Source: Bacteroidota bacterium (GTDB lineage Bacteria > Bacteroidota > Bacteroidia > Bacteroidales > FEN-979). Taken from it: DNA of 64,000 nucleotides. A program made the translations under genes and the position numbers. The stretch lies in assembly GCA_026391805.1 (NCBI GenBank), contig JAPLDJ010000010.1:235628-299627 (forward strand), in the 5' to 3' direction. Below are positions 44,192 to 52,943 of the stretch, in pieces. Position 1 is the stretch's first letter. Each line of letters starts with the position of its first letter. Under the pieces are notes generated by a model, which made no database searches, was not told the origin of the DNA, and saw nothing but the letters and a program-made list of their open reading frames with translations.

Positions 44192-45205
44192 TTACTTCAC
44201 CCCAATCATCATGGATGATCCCTGCGGCGTGTCTTTTCTGCGGATGTATTTAAGTCCGGCTTCCTGCATCCACGATTTGATCTCCTTTTCCGTATAGGTG
44301 TCGCCTTTTAGTGTACCGGCCAGCATGTTGATGGCAAAGATGGCTCCGACAGCCGGATCAGTCCGGTCATCGTTCATGATATGATCCAGGATTACCAACT
44401 GTCCTCCGGGATTCAAAGCCTCAGAGCATTTATGCACAAGGCTCCGGTTTTCTTCAGGGGAATTGATATGAATAATGGCAGAGGCGAAAACCAGGTCGTA
44501 GTCGTACCCGAACTTGTCTGTCAGGTAATCACCGGCAACGGTTTTTACCATATTCTCAAATCCTTCCCGGGCAATGTATTTTTTTGTGATCTCAATGACA
44601 TTGGGGAGATCGAAGATCGTCCCCCGGATCACAGGATTTTCCCGGATGAATTCAAATGTAAATGCGCCCGAACCACCGCCAAGATCCAGCGATGTTTTGA
44701 CCTGTGAGAGGTCGAGAACGGCAGCTATTTCTTTCGATTGCTGGATGGCCCTGGCATGCATGGCGGCAATAAAGGACTCAACCCAGTTATCTTCCCGTCC
44801 TCCGATCGGTTTTTGCATGGCTACTGAGGTTCCTGCCTTTACTGCATCCGTCAGGGTGCTCCAGGTTCTCCATAACTGTACGATATGCGAGAGGCCGCCC
44901 ATAAATCCCGGCTGTCCCTGGATTAAATAGCGGGTTGAAAAATCGGTGTTTGAGAAAAGAGTTCCCGATTTCTTCAGGAGCCCGATCGGAACAAGGGCGT
45001 TCATCAGCCGGTCGGTGGCCCTTTCATCGGCGCTGATGGCAAAGGCAACCGCCTGTGAATTGAGCGGTCCGTCCTTCAGCAGGGTGAAAATGTTCAGTTC
45101 ATGGGCCGTCAGTATGATCCTGCTGATGCGGAATGAATTTACCATCTCCAGAAAATCACCGGGCGAATTGATCTCTTTCATCTTTTTATCATTTAATTGC
45201 GTCAA
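44192..45205 (-). CDS. SAM-dependent O-methyltransferase (family 2, dimerisation domain)
   Basis: The protein of about 337 residues has an N-terminal winged-helix dimerisation domain (RISRIILTAHELNIFTLLKDGPLNSQAVAFAISADERATDRLMNALV). A Rossmann methyltransferase domain follows with SAM motif LDLGGGSGAFTFEF, the DLPNVIE acidic loop and GGQLVILDHIMNDD. This is the layout of plant-type O-methyltransferases, CrtF and related enzymes; the substrate is unknown. The start may be 45205, overlapping the upstream gene by 17 bases, or the ATG at 45181. Either way the two genes are coupled. Confidence 0.85.
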   Translation of the reverse strand: MTQLNDKKMKEINSPGDFLEMVNSFRISRIILTAHELNIFTLLKDGPLNSQAVAFAISADERATDRLMNALVPIGLLKKSGTLFSNTDFSTRYLIQGQPGFMGGLSHIVQLWRTWSTLTDAVKAGTSVAMQKPIGGREDNWVESFIAAMHARAIQQSKEIAAVLDLSQVKTSLDLGGGSGAFTFEFIRENPVIRGTIFDLPNVIEITKKYIAREGFENMVKTVAGDYLTDKFGYDYDLVFASAIIHINSPEENRSLVHKCSEALNPGGQLVILDHIMNDDRTDPAVGAIFAINMLAGTLKGDTYTEKEIKSWMQEAGLKYIRRKDTPQGSSMMIGVK

Positions 45206-45827
45206 TTTTATGGGAATAGAATTCTATCTGCAGATCAATAAAGGCCTGGGGAAATTCACGGAATCCTTCCCGTGCCGAATTTGATGTGAAGTTCCTCGCC
45301 CCGGCCTGGATCACCTGGACCCCGTCCACCTCGATCATCTCCTGTTCAAGATTGGCAGGCCTCACCAGTACAATGTGCCCAGGCTGATCCGGCGTTTCTC
45401 CGTGGTAGATCCCAATCACAAGATGGCCTTCGTTGGCAAGACGCTGTGCGTCGACATCGCGCCATTTCCCTTCCCATCCGTTTTTCTTTCCCTTCTCCCT
45501 CATCCATTTGTATTGTGCGTTAACAAGCAATTCTCCCTTGATGCACTCATCCGGACCCGGAAACCTGACTTTCAGTTTTTTACAGACTGCAGCAACAAAT
45601 TCTGCCGCATGGCCGTACCTCATTGATGCAGAGTCATTCAGCCCGGTCGTTGCACCTGATTGCCAGTTGATGGCATTTCCCCTCAGCCAAAGGTGTTCCA
45701 CATCCAGGTGGTTGTAATACAGGAGCAATTGCGTTCCTTTTGCTGTTATCCCCTGTGAAAAGGCAGGAAGGCCAGGACAAGTGACGGACAGAAGCAGGAA
45801 TGTAAAAATTGACCTGTTTAATTTCAT
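45189..45827 (-). CDS. Secreted protein of unknown function, possible papain-fold hydrolase
   Basis: The 212-residue protein has a signal peptide (MKLNRSIFTFLLLSVTCPGLPAFSQ). Its body contains LLLYYNHLDVEHLWLRGNAINW, YGHAAEFVAAVCKKLKVRFPGPDECIKGELL, HLVIGIYHGETPDQPGHIVLVRP and VDGVQVIQAGARNF. The segment GHIVLVRP followed by QAG resembles the His region of CHAP or NlpC/P60-type cell-wall hydrolases, but I could not place the catalytic Cys with confidence. It overlaps the methyltransferase start. Periplasmic or envelope location is likely. Confidence 0.6.
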   Translation of the reverse strand: MKLNRSIFTFLLLSVTCPGLPAFSQGITAKGTQLLLYYNHLDVEHLWLRGNAINWQSGATTGLNDSASMRYGHAAEFVAAVCKKLKVRFPGPDECIKGELLVNAQYKWMREKGKKNGWEGKWRDVDAQRLANEGHLVIGIYHGETPDQPGHIVLVRPANLEQEMIEVDGVQVIQAGARNFTSNSAREGFREFPQAFIDLQIEFYSHKIDAIK

Positions 45828-45864
45828 GGATCAAGAATGAATGAGTAAAATTAACAATTTTAAC

Positions 45865-45872
45865 TATATTTG
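45865..45872 (+). promoter_or_regulatory. Predicted -7 box of the SPFH gene
   Basis: TATATTTG matches TAnnTTTG and lies 61 bases before the ATG at 45934. It lies between divergent genes. Confidence 0.55.
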
Positions 45873-45933
45873 TCCTTGAAGGCGAAAATGATTTGCGCCT
45901 GTACAAGATTGTCTAATCTTTAAAACTGAACGT

Positions 45934-46824
45934 ATGAACAATGCTATCATCCTTATTGTAATCGGTGGCCTGATATTGATTTTCTTTTCCGGTGTCAGGA
46001 TCATCCGTCCGACGCACCGCGGGCTTGTTGAACGGCTCGGGAAATACAACCGTTTTTCCATGCCTGGTTTTCACTGGATCGTTCCGGTCATTGAAAAAAT
46101 GTACCAGGTGAATGTGACGGAAAAGATGATCAATGCCGAACCCCAGGAGATCATCACCAACGACAACCTGAACGCCAAAGTGGATGCGCAGGTCTATTTC
46201 AAGATCAAATCCGACGAAGACAGTGTGAAATTCTCCCAGTACAACGTGAACAGCATCGAATACCAGATCGTGAACCTGGCACGTACCACGCTGCGTAACA
46301 TCATCGGAACGCTGACGCTGAAATCAGCGAACAGCGAGCGTGGCAGGATCAACAAAGATCTTCATACAACGCTGCTTTCCGAGACAAGCCACTGGGGCAT
46401 CGAGATCATCCGCACAGAATTAAAGGAAATCGAGCCGCCGAAAGACGTCCAGGAAACGATGAACAAGATCGTGAAGGCAGAGAATGAAAAGATCGCCGCC
46501 ATCGATTTTGCCACCGCTACAGAAACCAGGGCTGACGGTGAAAAGCGTGCTGAGATCCGTAAAGCCGAAGGATTCAAGCAGGGCGCCATCCTGCGTGCAG
46601 AAGGCGAGGCCCAGGCGATTCAGCTCGTGAACGAAGCAGCAGAGAAATTTTTCGTCGGCAATGCACAAATGCTGCGGAGGATACAGGCCCTTGAAACATC
46701 CTTAAAGGATAACGCAAAATTCATTGTCCCGACCGGCTCTGATCTTGTGAACGTGCTGAGTGAAATGGGTGGCATAATCCCCATCAGGCCGAAAGAAACT
46801 CCGCCTGCAGCAGTTAAAGAATAG
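45934..46824 (+). CDS. SPFH/band-7 protein (stomatin-like, QmcA/paraslipin type)
   Basis: The 296-residue protein has one N-terminal membrane helix (AIILIVIGGLILIFFSGVRII) and the SPFH domain (RPTHRGLVERLGKYNRFSMPGFHWIVP, then VTEKMINAEPQEIITNDNLNAKVDAQVYFKI). A long coiled segment rich in Ala, Glu and Lys follows (KAENEKIAAIDFATATETRADGEKRAEIRKAEG). It ends with a short C-terminal domain. Such proteins form membrane microdomain scaffolds or regulate proteases. No partner NfeD-type protease is adjacent. The stop codon is the first base of a MITE-like element. Confidence 0.93.
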   Translation: MNNAIILIVIGGLILIFFSGVRIIRPTHRGLVERLGKYNRFSMPGFHWIVPVIEKMYQVNVTEKMINAEPQEIITNDNLNAKVDAQVYFKIKSDEDSVKFSQYNVNSIEYQIVNLARTTLRNIIGTLTLKSANSERGRINKDLHTTLLSETSHWGIEIIRTELKEIEPPKDVQETMNKIVKAENEKIAAIDFATATETRADGEKRAEIRKAEGFKQGAILRAEGEAQAIQLVNEAAEKFFVGNAQMLRRIQALETSLKDNAKFIVPTGSDLVNVLSEMGGIIPIRPKETPPAAVKE

Positions 46825-46956
46825 AAGCTGACTCTCAAAAGTTGGTTTCTCGCAGAGAACGCAAAGAGTAAATATCAGGAATTAAACCTTTGCGAATTTT
46901 GCGTTTCATCTTTGCGGCCTTTGCGAGAAACATTTTCCGGTTTTTGAGACAACCTC
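46824..46956. repeat. MITE-like element, copy B
   Basis: This 133-bp element is related in inverted orientation to copy A (9956-10107). It has ends GAAGCTGACTCTCAAAAG and TTTTTGAGACAACCTC and a CGCAAAG/CTTTGCG interior. It fills exactly the gap between two convergent genes, touching both stop codons (46824 and 46955-46957). Confidence 0.6.
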
Positions 46957-47713
46957 AGTGTTTTGACTTGATGTCCTGGATATCCTTTGTATGCTGGGAT
47001 TTCAGGTTCTTTAGTTCGGTTTCCAGCTTTTCGTGGGCGGATTTATTTTCGCTGACCATGGTCTCATAGATGGTTTTCTGCAGATCATGGTCTTTTACGA
47101 TATTATCCATCAGATCTTCAAGTTCCAGGGCAAGCTGGCGCTGCCGTTCTTCGGTCCGTTCTTCTTTTGCAGACAGGTTGGCAGCATGCTCATGAAATTC
47201 CAGCGACAGTGATTGTGCTTTCTTGTCGAAATGCTCCTTCAGAAGAATCGCTTCCTGTTTTAGCGCGTCGCTCAGCTTCTGATTCTCTTCACTCACCTCG
47301 CGCATCTTTGCGGCCCATTTGGTTCTGAAATAGATGACCAGAACAAACAGCACCAGGTAAAGGATGGCAACAATGATCACAGAAAGAAAAAGTGAATGTT
47401 GAGAGGTGCTTGCCTTTTTTTCGAACTTTGCCTCTAGGTTATCGATCTCCGAAATAGTTTTTCGGAGAGAATCATTGGTAACCGCAACCATTTTCTCATT
47501 CGCGGCAATTAATTTGGTAAGGCTGTCGATGATTGCAACCTGTTTTGTGACAAGTTTCTTTGCCTCAAATCCGTTTTTTTTGGCTGCATCGATACCCTCC
47601 GAGATCTTTTTCTTCTCGGCCTGGAAGTCTTGTTTAGAGAGGTAATCGGCGTTTTGCGCCATGGAAGCGACAGATATAACGATCGCTGCCAGAAGGGTAA
47701 AGTATCTGTTCAT
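46955..47713 (-). CDS. Membrane-anchored coiled-coil protein
   Basis: The 252-residue protein has a signal peptide (MNRYFTLLAAIVISVASMAQ) and an alpha-helical periplasmic part (KKKISEGIDAAKKNGFEAKKLVTKQVAIIDSL). One transmembrane helix follows (FLSVIIVAILYLVLFVLVIYF), then a long charged coiled coil in the cytoplasm (EENQKLSDALKQEAILLKEHFDKKAQ). No known family. The bitopic layout suggests a structural or signalling link across the inner membrane. It has its own spacer upstream and follows the broken M16 gene on the same strand. Confidence 0.72.
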   Translation of the reverse strand: MNRYFTLLAAIVISVASMAQNADYLSKQDFQAEKKKISEGIDAAKKNGFEAKKLVTKQVAIIDSLTKLIAANEKMVAVTNDSLRKTISEIDNLEAKFEKKASTSQHSLFLSVIIVAILYLVLFVLVIYFRTKWAAKMREVSEENQKLSDALKQEAILLKEHFDKKAQSLSLEFHEHAANLSAKEERTEERQRQLALELEDLMDNIVKDHDLQKTIYETMVSENKSAHEKLETELKNLKSQHTKDIQDIKSKH

Positions 47714-47778
47714 AGCATGATTGGTTTATGCTATAAAGATAATACATAAAAAAAGGGAAGTCAATATCGCGATACGTT

Positions 47779-49290
47779 TTAGTATCCAAAAAGATCGGTA
47801 AGGCTGATCCGGATGATGGTTCCGAATTTTGCAAGGGCCGTGAAATCGATCTCGGATTCCTTCCCAAGGACGAGATAGGTCTTTGCTTTCCCGGTTAATA
47901 TGCTTTGTCCGAATGCGGTTATATCGTTCAGTGTCATCCCGGTGACCCGATCATGAATCTCTTTACGGATATCCCGGTTCAGCCCGAGTTTTTCAGCATT
48001 CAGAAAATTCCACAGCACATTCATTCGCCGGAGCCTCTCCGTGCTGATCCTGTTCAGAAGGGCATCTTTGGAGATCATAAAGGTGATCTCCGATTCGGGA
48101 ACAGCATTGAAAAGTTCGTCAAAAGCATCGAAGGCTTCTATAACCTTATCGCTTTGCGTGGCAATATAGCCCATGTTCAGGTATGATCTTCCCAGGTCAG
48201 CCGGCTCCTGGTAGCGGGATGTTGCCGTATAGGCCAGCGCCCGTTTCTCGCGAAGCTCCTGGAAAACGATATTGCCTCCGAAATAGGTGTTGAAAAGCGC
48301 CGTTCCCGGTGCCAGGGCGGTATCGTATTTCCCGCCCTTAATGATGGTCTGGAGTTTCGCCTGCCTTGCATCATAAGGAGCAAAGATGACCGTGTTTGCA
48401 ACGGTCTCCTTTTCCCGGAAGAAGGTTTTATCCGGTACCGGCCTGAGCGGTGATGGTACGCAATGATATCTGTCGAGAAGGCCGGTGAGGCTTTCCGGCG
48501 TTTCATTCCCGTAATACAACACCGTATGCTCGATGTTCCTGAGGTCATGGATCTTCGCAACAAGCTGTTCTGCCGTCAGCATCCTGAGCTCATCTTCCTT
48601 CAGCATATTCTTGTAAGGAGAATCATGGCCGTAAGTGCCGTAACTTACAAGTGCGTTAAATACTTCGTTCTGGTTTGCTTTTGCATCGGCCCTTGATTTC
48701 AGGGTGTTGGCGACCCGGTTGCTGAGGGCATCCCTGTCAGGCTGAGCATCTACCAGCATCTCCTCAAGAAGAGCGAGCGCTTTGCTGAAATTTTCACTCA
48801 GTCCGGTGAGGGAGATCTTTGATTCATCATCGTTGGAGTTGACACTGAATGTGCAGGCCAGCCGGTAGAACTCCTGCTTTAGCTGGTCGGCTGTATGCAA
48901 TGAGGTTCCAAGGTAGGGGAGGTAGCCCATGGCGAAATTCATCACCTTGTCATGATTCTTCCCCATCCTGTAATAATAGGTCAGCGTAAAGGTCTCATTC
49001 TCCGTATTCTCTTTATACAGGATCCTGCCCGATCCTTCAGGCTGAATAATTTTAAGATCCCTGGAATAATCAAGAAACTCGGGTTTAACATCCGGAACCT
49101 TATGTTCCCTTATTTTCTTCAGGAATGAAGATTCCTCGTCGCGGTTGATGTGGATCGGGGTGATCGGAGGTTTGTCCACCTTCAGTACATCGTCAGGAGC
49201 TCCCTGCCGTTTCATTACGACAACGTAGTTTTCCTGCATATGCTTGTTCCAGCATCCACCCGGGGAATTCCCCTTTCTTAACAAGCTCAA
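47779..49290 (-). pseudogene. M16 metallopeptidase, C-terminal fragment
   Basis: The frame encodes the C-terminal two M16 domains of an insulinase/pitrilysin-like peptidase. Family sequence starts about residue 17 (HMQENYVVVMKRQGAPDDVLKVDKPPITPI) and includes TYYYRMGKNHD, the second inactive-type peptidase fold, and the RxxY segment region LREKRALAYTATSRYQEPADLG. The first 15-17 residues are out-of-frame reading of the N-terminal part. It joins the N-terminal fragment near 49240, where some tens of residues expected between the two are missing. Alone it would lack a metal site. Confidence 0.8.
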
Positions 49291-50452
49291 CCTGACTGAG
49301 CAAAAGTTCTTTCAGCTCTTCCAGCGTCTGATCTGATTTCGGACGTCCGTTGAGAACGATCATCCCGTAATCGGCAAGCTGGTTGTCGTAGGCTGAAGCG
49401 TTCAGCACCTTCTGTGATTGGTTCAGATTCAGATCGATCAGGCCCGCATGGCCGTTCGATAGGATCATCCCGATCATGGTCAGCATCAGCGATTCCTCCT
49501 GGCTGGCCCTGATGTCAAACCCGAAGCCGATCCGGATATTATCGGCTTCCAGGCCGGTCACTTCCCGGTAAACCGGTTCCGGAAGCGGTTTCCATGAGTC
49601 GTAGCGAAGATCGGAGACTGTTCCCGGTTTCAGTTTTCCGAAATGACGGTCAATGATTGCAATGGTCTCTTCAGGATCCAGATCCCCCGACATGACGACG
49701 GCCATGTTGTTGGGTACGTAATATTTTTCAAAGAACGCCCGGATGTTCTTCATCGACGGGTTTTTCAGGTGCTTTGCTTCACCGAGGGTCGTCTGTGTCC
49801 CATACGGATGATTGGGAAACAAAAGCGCCATCAGGGCTTCATTTACCTTGCGGTTATCGCTGGTCAGCGACATGTTCTTCTCCTCATACACTGTCTCCAG
49901 CTCTGTATGAAAGAGGCGCAGAACAGGATTGGAGAACCGGTCGGCTTCGATCATGGCCCAGTTTCCGACCTGGTTCGCAGGGATGTTTTCCATGAAAATG
50001 GTGTAATCGTTGGATGTCCCGGCATTGGATCCCTGCGACCCGATGGCATCCATCAGCTTGTCGTACTCGTTGGGTATCGCCAGCAGGGACGCCTGGTAAG
50101 AGATCCTGTCGATCTCCGTATAGATGTCTGCCCGCTTTTTCTCATCTTCTTCGTTCCTGTACAACTCAAAAAGCGCCCCGATCTGCTCAATCAGCTCTTT
50201 TTCCTTATCCCAGTCAATGGTCCCGAAGCGCTCCGTCCCTTTGAACATCATGTGCTCGAAATAGTGTGCCAGCCCGGTCGTTTCAGGCGGATCCATCTTG
50301 CTGCCCGTGCGGACGGCAAGATAGGTCTGGATCCGAGGCGCGTCAGCATGATGAGACAGAAAAACCTTCAGCCCGTTTTCAAGCATGTAAATCCTCGTCC
50401 CCAGCGGATCTCCTTCAATTATTTCGTAGATATAGCGGTTTTGTTCTGTCAT
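49193..50452 (-). pseudogene. M16 metallopeptidase, N-terminal fragment
   Basis: The fragment has 419 residues. The zinc site is intact: HYFEH (H63, E66, H67; the inverted HxxEH motif) with the distal Glu in ELETVYEEKNMS. No signal peptide is seen, so it would act in the cytoplasm. Family sequence ends at GEFPGWMLEQ; the last about 16 residues are frame-shifted reading of the next part. The broken join near 49240 suggests an out-of-frame internal deletion. M16 enzymes need both halves to enclose substrate, so activity would require the two fragments to assemble. Confidence 0.82.
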
Positions 50453-50466
50453 TTTTCAGGGTAATA

Positions 50467-50588
50467 TGTCTTATGTCTTACGTCGTACGTCGTTTGGCGT
50501 TTGTCGTTTGTCGTTTGTCGTTTGTCGTTTGTCGTTTGTCGTTTGGCGTTTGTCGTTTGGCGTTTGGCGTTTGGCGTTTGGCGTATGT
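50467..50588. repeat. GTCGTTT heptad repeat block
   Basis: About seventeen tandem 7-base units (GTCTTAT, GTCTTAC, GTCGTAC, then GTCGTTT and GGCGTTT). This is the longest and most regular heptad run in the window. It lies between the divergent M16 fragment and the T9SS cargo gene. Confidence 0.9.
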
Positions 50589-50740
50589 CGCGCAAAGGTA
50601 CGCAGGTTAACCGGATAAAACAGAGTGAGGTTATTCACCGGAATGTAAGAAAGATTTCTTGCGAGTCTCTTGACATATTCGGATTTATTTCATATCTTGC
50701 AGCTTGTTACTGCATTGAAGTCGAACCAAAAACCTATTCC

Positions 50741-52234
50741 ATGAAAACAAAACTTTATGCTTGTACTGGCATGCTTATCATGCTGTTATTATCGCTGAAC
50801 CTGTGGGCTCAGGATCTGCAGGACAATACCTCGATCCCTTTTATGCCTGCAAATTCGCTGCTGTATGGAGGCGATGTTATCATCGATAACCAGCCGACCC
50901 AGGACCAGAGCGACGTCTGCCTTTCCGTTGCATTCAACGGCTGGCTGTATGCCGCCTACATTGCCGTTGACGGTTCCTATAACGCCTGGAAAGTATGGAT
51001 TTCCAAGGATGACGGTGCGACATGGCAGTTGCTGATCGACAACCCGATCGCCACAAACTGGTATACCAGGGCGCTTGACCTGGTTGTATGCGGAACGACC
51101 GTTTCCGACCTGGTCGTCTATGTTCCGAGGATCTATCAGAATGATGTCTCCGAGACCAGTATGTTAAGGGTTACAAAACACAATGGAAATACGGGATCAC
51201 AGGTTTCAACACCCTATGATTGCAGCGTCAGCACGACGACACCAACGACACAGAAATTCCTTGACGTTGCCATTGCCAGCGATTACCGCAATCCTGCATA
51301 CGGCGCATCTCCATACAGCATCGGTGTGCTATATTCAAAGGCACAATCGTCAATGGATACCATTGCAATTGTTACCTCATCTGATGGCGGCGTAACATTT
51401 GATGCCAGAGCGGATGTCATGGTAACATATAATTATTCGCGCAATGTTTCCCTTGCATACGGAAGGTGCCCGTTTAACAGCAATGGACGGTATTTTGCCG
51501 TATGGGAAGAACGTTCGAGCGTGGTGTCTGATATGGGAATGATCTACACAGCCCATTCCGATCCCTATTTTAGTTCCGCTTTTACATCTCTTTACAGGCT
51601 GGATGATCTTCTTTCGCACACTGCAGGTTTTTGCAGGAATCCCAGCATATCATGCCAGTTTAACGATATCGACAATGGCAACGGACATCTTACCGAGGTC
51701 GTCCTTTTCGACCGTGCCTATGATGGAAATACCTCAACAATGAATGTTGTAGGGGTCTATAACAAGGATGCTCCCGCTGCGGATACCTGGTCAATATTCG
51801 GCATAGATGCAGGCTTTACCCACAACGACATCCAGCCCGACCTGAACTTTGACCCGGGCTTCAATAACTTCCTTGCAACCTATTGCAACCAGACGGACCA
51901 GAAATTACGGTATCTTGTTCAGGGGCAGGAAATGCCCGATGCCTATAACTGGGGACTGATCAACGACAAGTACAATGATGCCAACAACCTGATCAATCCT
52001 TGCCCGAAAGTGGAAATTAATCCTGTATACACGCAGGTCGCTCATGTCTGGAATGGACAGTGGTTGACCGGCGGCAGGATAGCAACATTCGATGCCGAAT
52101 ACAGCTCGGTGGGAACGCCGCCTGCTGCAGGAACTGCATCGTTCCATTATTCCGTCTACCCGAATCCTGCAATTGATATAGTGTACTTCTCGACCGGACT
52201 CCCGCAACAGGAAACGGTTAAGATCTCCGCTTGA
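50741..52234 (+). CDS. Secreted protein with truncated T9SS type A sorting domain
   Basis: The 497-residue protein has a signal peptide (MKTKLYACTGMLIMLLLSLNLWAQ). Its body has a sialidase/BNR-like beta-propeller look (VWISKDDGATWQLLIDNP; IAIVTSSDGGVTFDARADVMV; FAVWEERSSVVSDMG). The end FHYSVYPNPAIDIVYFSTGLPQQETVKIS is the first third of a type A sorting domain, cut by a TGA; the usual remaining 50 or so residues are missing. A strong terminator follows at once. The ATG at 50741 excludes a repeat-coded upstream extension. Export by T9SS may therefore be impaired. Confidence 0.78.
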   Translation: MKTKLYACTGMLIMLLLSLNLWAQDLQDNTSIPFMPANSLLYGGDVIIDNQPTQDQSDVCLSVAFNGWLYAAYIAVDGSYNAWKVWISKDDGATWQLLIDNPIATNWYTRALDLVVCGTTVSDLVVYVPRIYQNDVSETSMLRVTKHNGNTGSQVSTPYDCSVSTTTPTTQKFLDVAIASDYRNPAYGASPYSIGVLYSKAQSSMDTIAIVTSSDGGVTFDARADVMVTYNYSRNVSLAYGRCPFNSNGRYFAVWEERSSVVSDMGMIYTAHSDPYFSSAFTSLYRLDDLLSHTAGFCRNPSISCQFNDIDNGNGHLTEVVLFDRAYDGNTSTMNVVGVYNKDAPAADTWSIFGIDAGFTHNDIQPDLNFDPGFNNFLATYCNQTDQKLRYLVQGQEMPDAYNWGLINDKYNDANNLINPCPKVEINPVYTQVAHVWNGQWLTGGRIATFDAEYSSVGTPPAAGTASFHYSVYPNPAIDIVYFSTGLPQQETVKISA

Positions 52235-52263
52235 TTTTTAGCTTCTTCAGTGTTATCTTTACG

Positions 52264-52298
52264 CCCCTGATGGTTATGCAGGACCATCAGGGGTTTTT
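52264..52298 (+). terminator. Intrinsic terminator after the truncated T9SS gene
   Basis: Perfect 11-bp stem CCCCTGATGGT/ACCATCAGGGG with an 8-base loop, then TTTTT. It lies 29 bases after the stop codon. The clearest rho-independent terminator in the window. Confidence 0.9.
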
Positions 52299-52322
52299 AT
52301 TATCAACAAAAAAAATCAAACC

Positions 52323-52742
52323 ATGGAACACTGTCATTTTGTAACTGATTGCATGTCCGGTAGCTGTCCCCCGATGGCATTCATGCCGATGATCATCGTA
52401 CCACTACTCATTATTGCCATGCACGTCATGGCCATCCGCTATGTGGCGCTCTGGTTCGTTTTCAAGAAAGCCGGTGAACAGGGCTGGGCATCCATTATCC
52501 CGGTTTACAACATCCTCATCGTGATCAGGATCGCAGGGAAGCCCTGGTGGTACATCCTGCTGCTTCTGATACCGATCGTCAATATCATCATCGGGATCAT
52601 GATCCTTCACGGGCTGTCAAAAAGCTTCGGGAAAAGCGGCTGGTTTACTGTCGGATTAATTTTCCTGCGCGTGATCTTCCTGGCCATTCTTGGTTTCGGA
52701 GATGCACAGTACAGCGGTGACAAGACTCGCTATAACAGCTGA
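52323..52742 (+). CDS. DUF5684-type small membrane protein
   Basis: The 139-residue protein has an N-terminal part with two Cys, then membrane helices (MIIVPLLIIAMHVMAIRYVALWFVF; WWYILLLLIPIVNIIIGIMILHGL; GWFTVGLIFLRVIFLAILGFG). The segment KKAGEQGWASIIPVYNILIVIRIAGKPWW matches the DUF5684/DUF805-like pattern (GWA..IP.YN......GKP.W). Function unknown. It has its own spacer after the terminator and is followed by CGCAAAG repeats. Confidence 0.72.
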   Translation: MEHCHFVTDCMSGSCPPMAFMPMIIVPLLIIAMHVMAIRYVALWFVFKKAGEQGWASIIPVYNILIVIRIAGKPWWYILLLLIPIVNIIIGIMILHGLSKSFGKSGWFTVGLIFLRVIFLAILGFGDAQYSGDKTRYNS

Positions 52743-52769
52743 TTCGCACCAGAAAGAAAATAGTTGAAA

Positions 52770-52876
52770 TTTTTCACGCAAAGAGCGCAAAAGTAGTACG
52801 CTGAGAACGCAAAGAATTATTTGATGACACTCTTTGCGGCCTTTGCGAAACCTTCGTGTCCTTAGCGTGAAATATT
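52770..52876. repeat. CGCAAAG-type intergenic hairpin
   Basis: Left half CACGCAAAGAGCGCAAAAG, right half CTTTGCGGCCTTTGCG then TTAGCGTGAAAT. The two halves pair as a long imperfect hairpin. No gene in the 201-base spacer. Confidence 0.7.
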
Positions 52877-52943
52877 GATGTTATGAAGAGAAAATATTGG
52901 ACAAGTATGTCCGGCATTAAAGTTATGATATATAAATGAGTTT

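Noticed and set aside
50501..50740. Upstream extension of the T9SS cargo gene with FVVCRL repeats
   Set aside because: It is the translation of the GTCGTTT heptad run. The signal peptide start at 50741 is the natural N-terminus.
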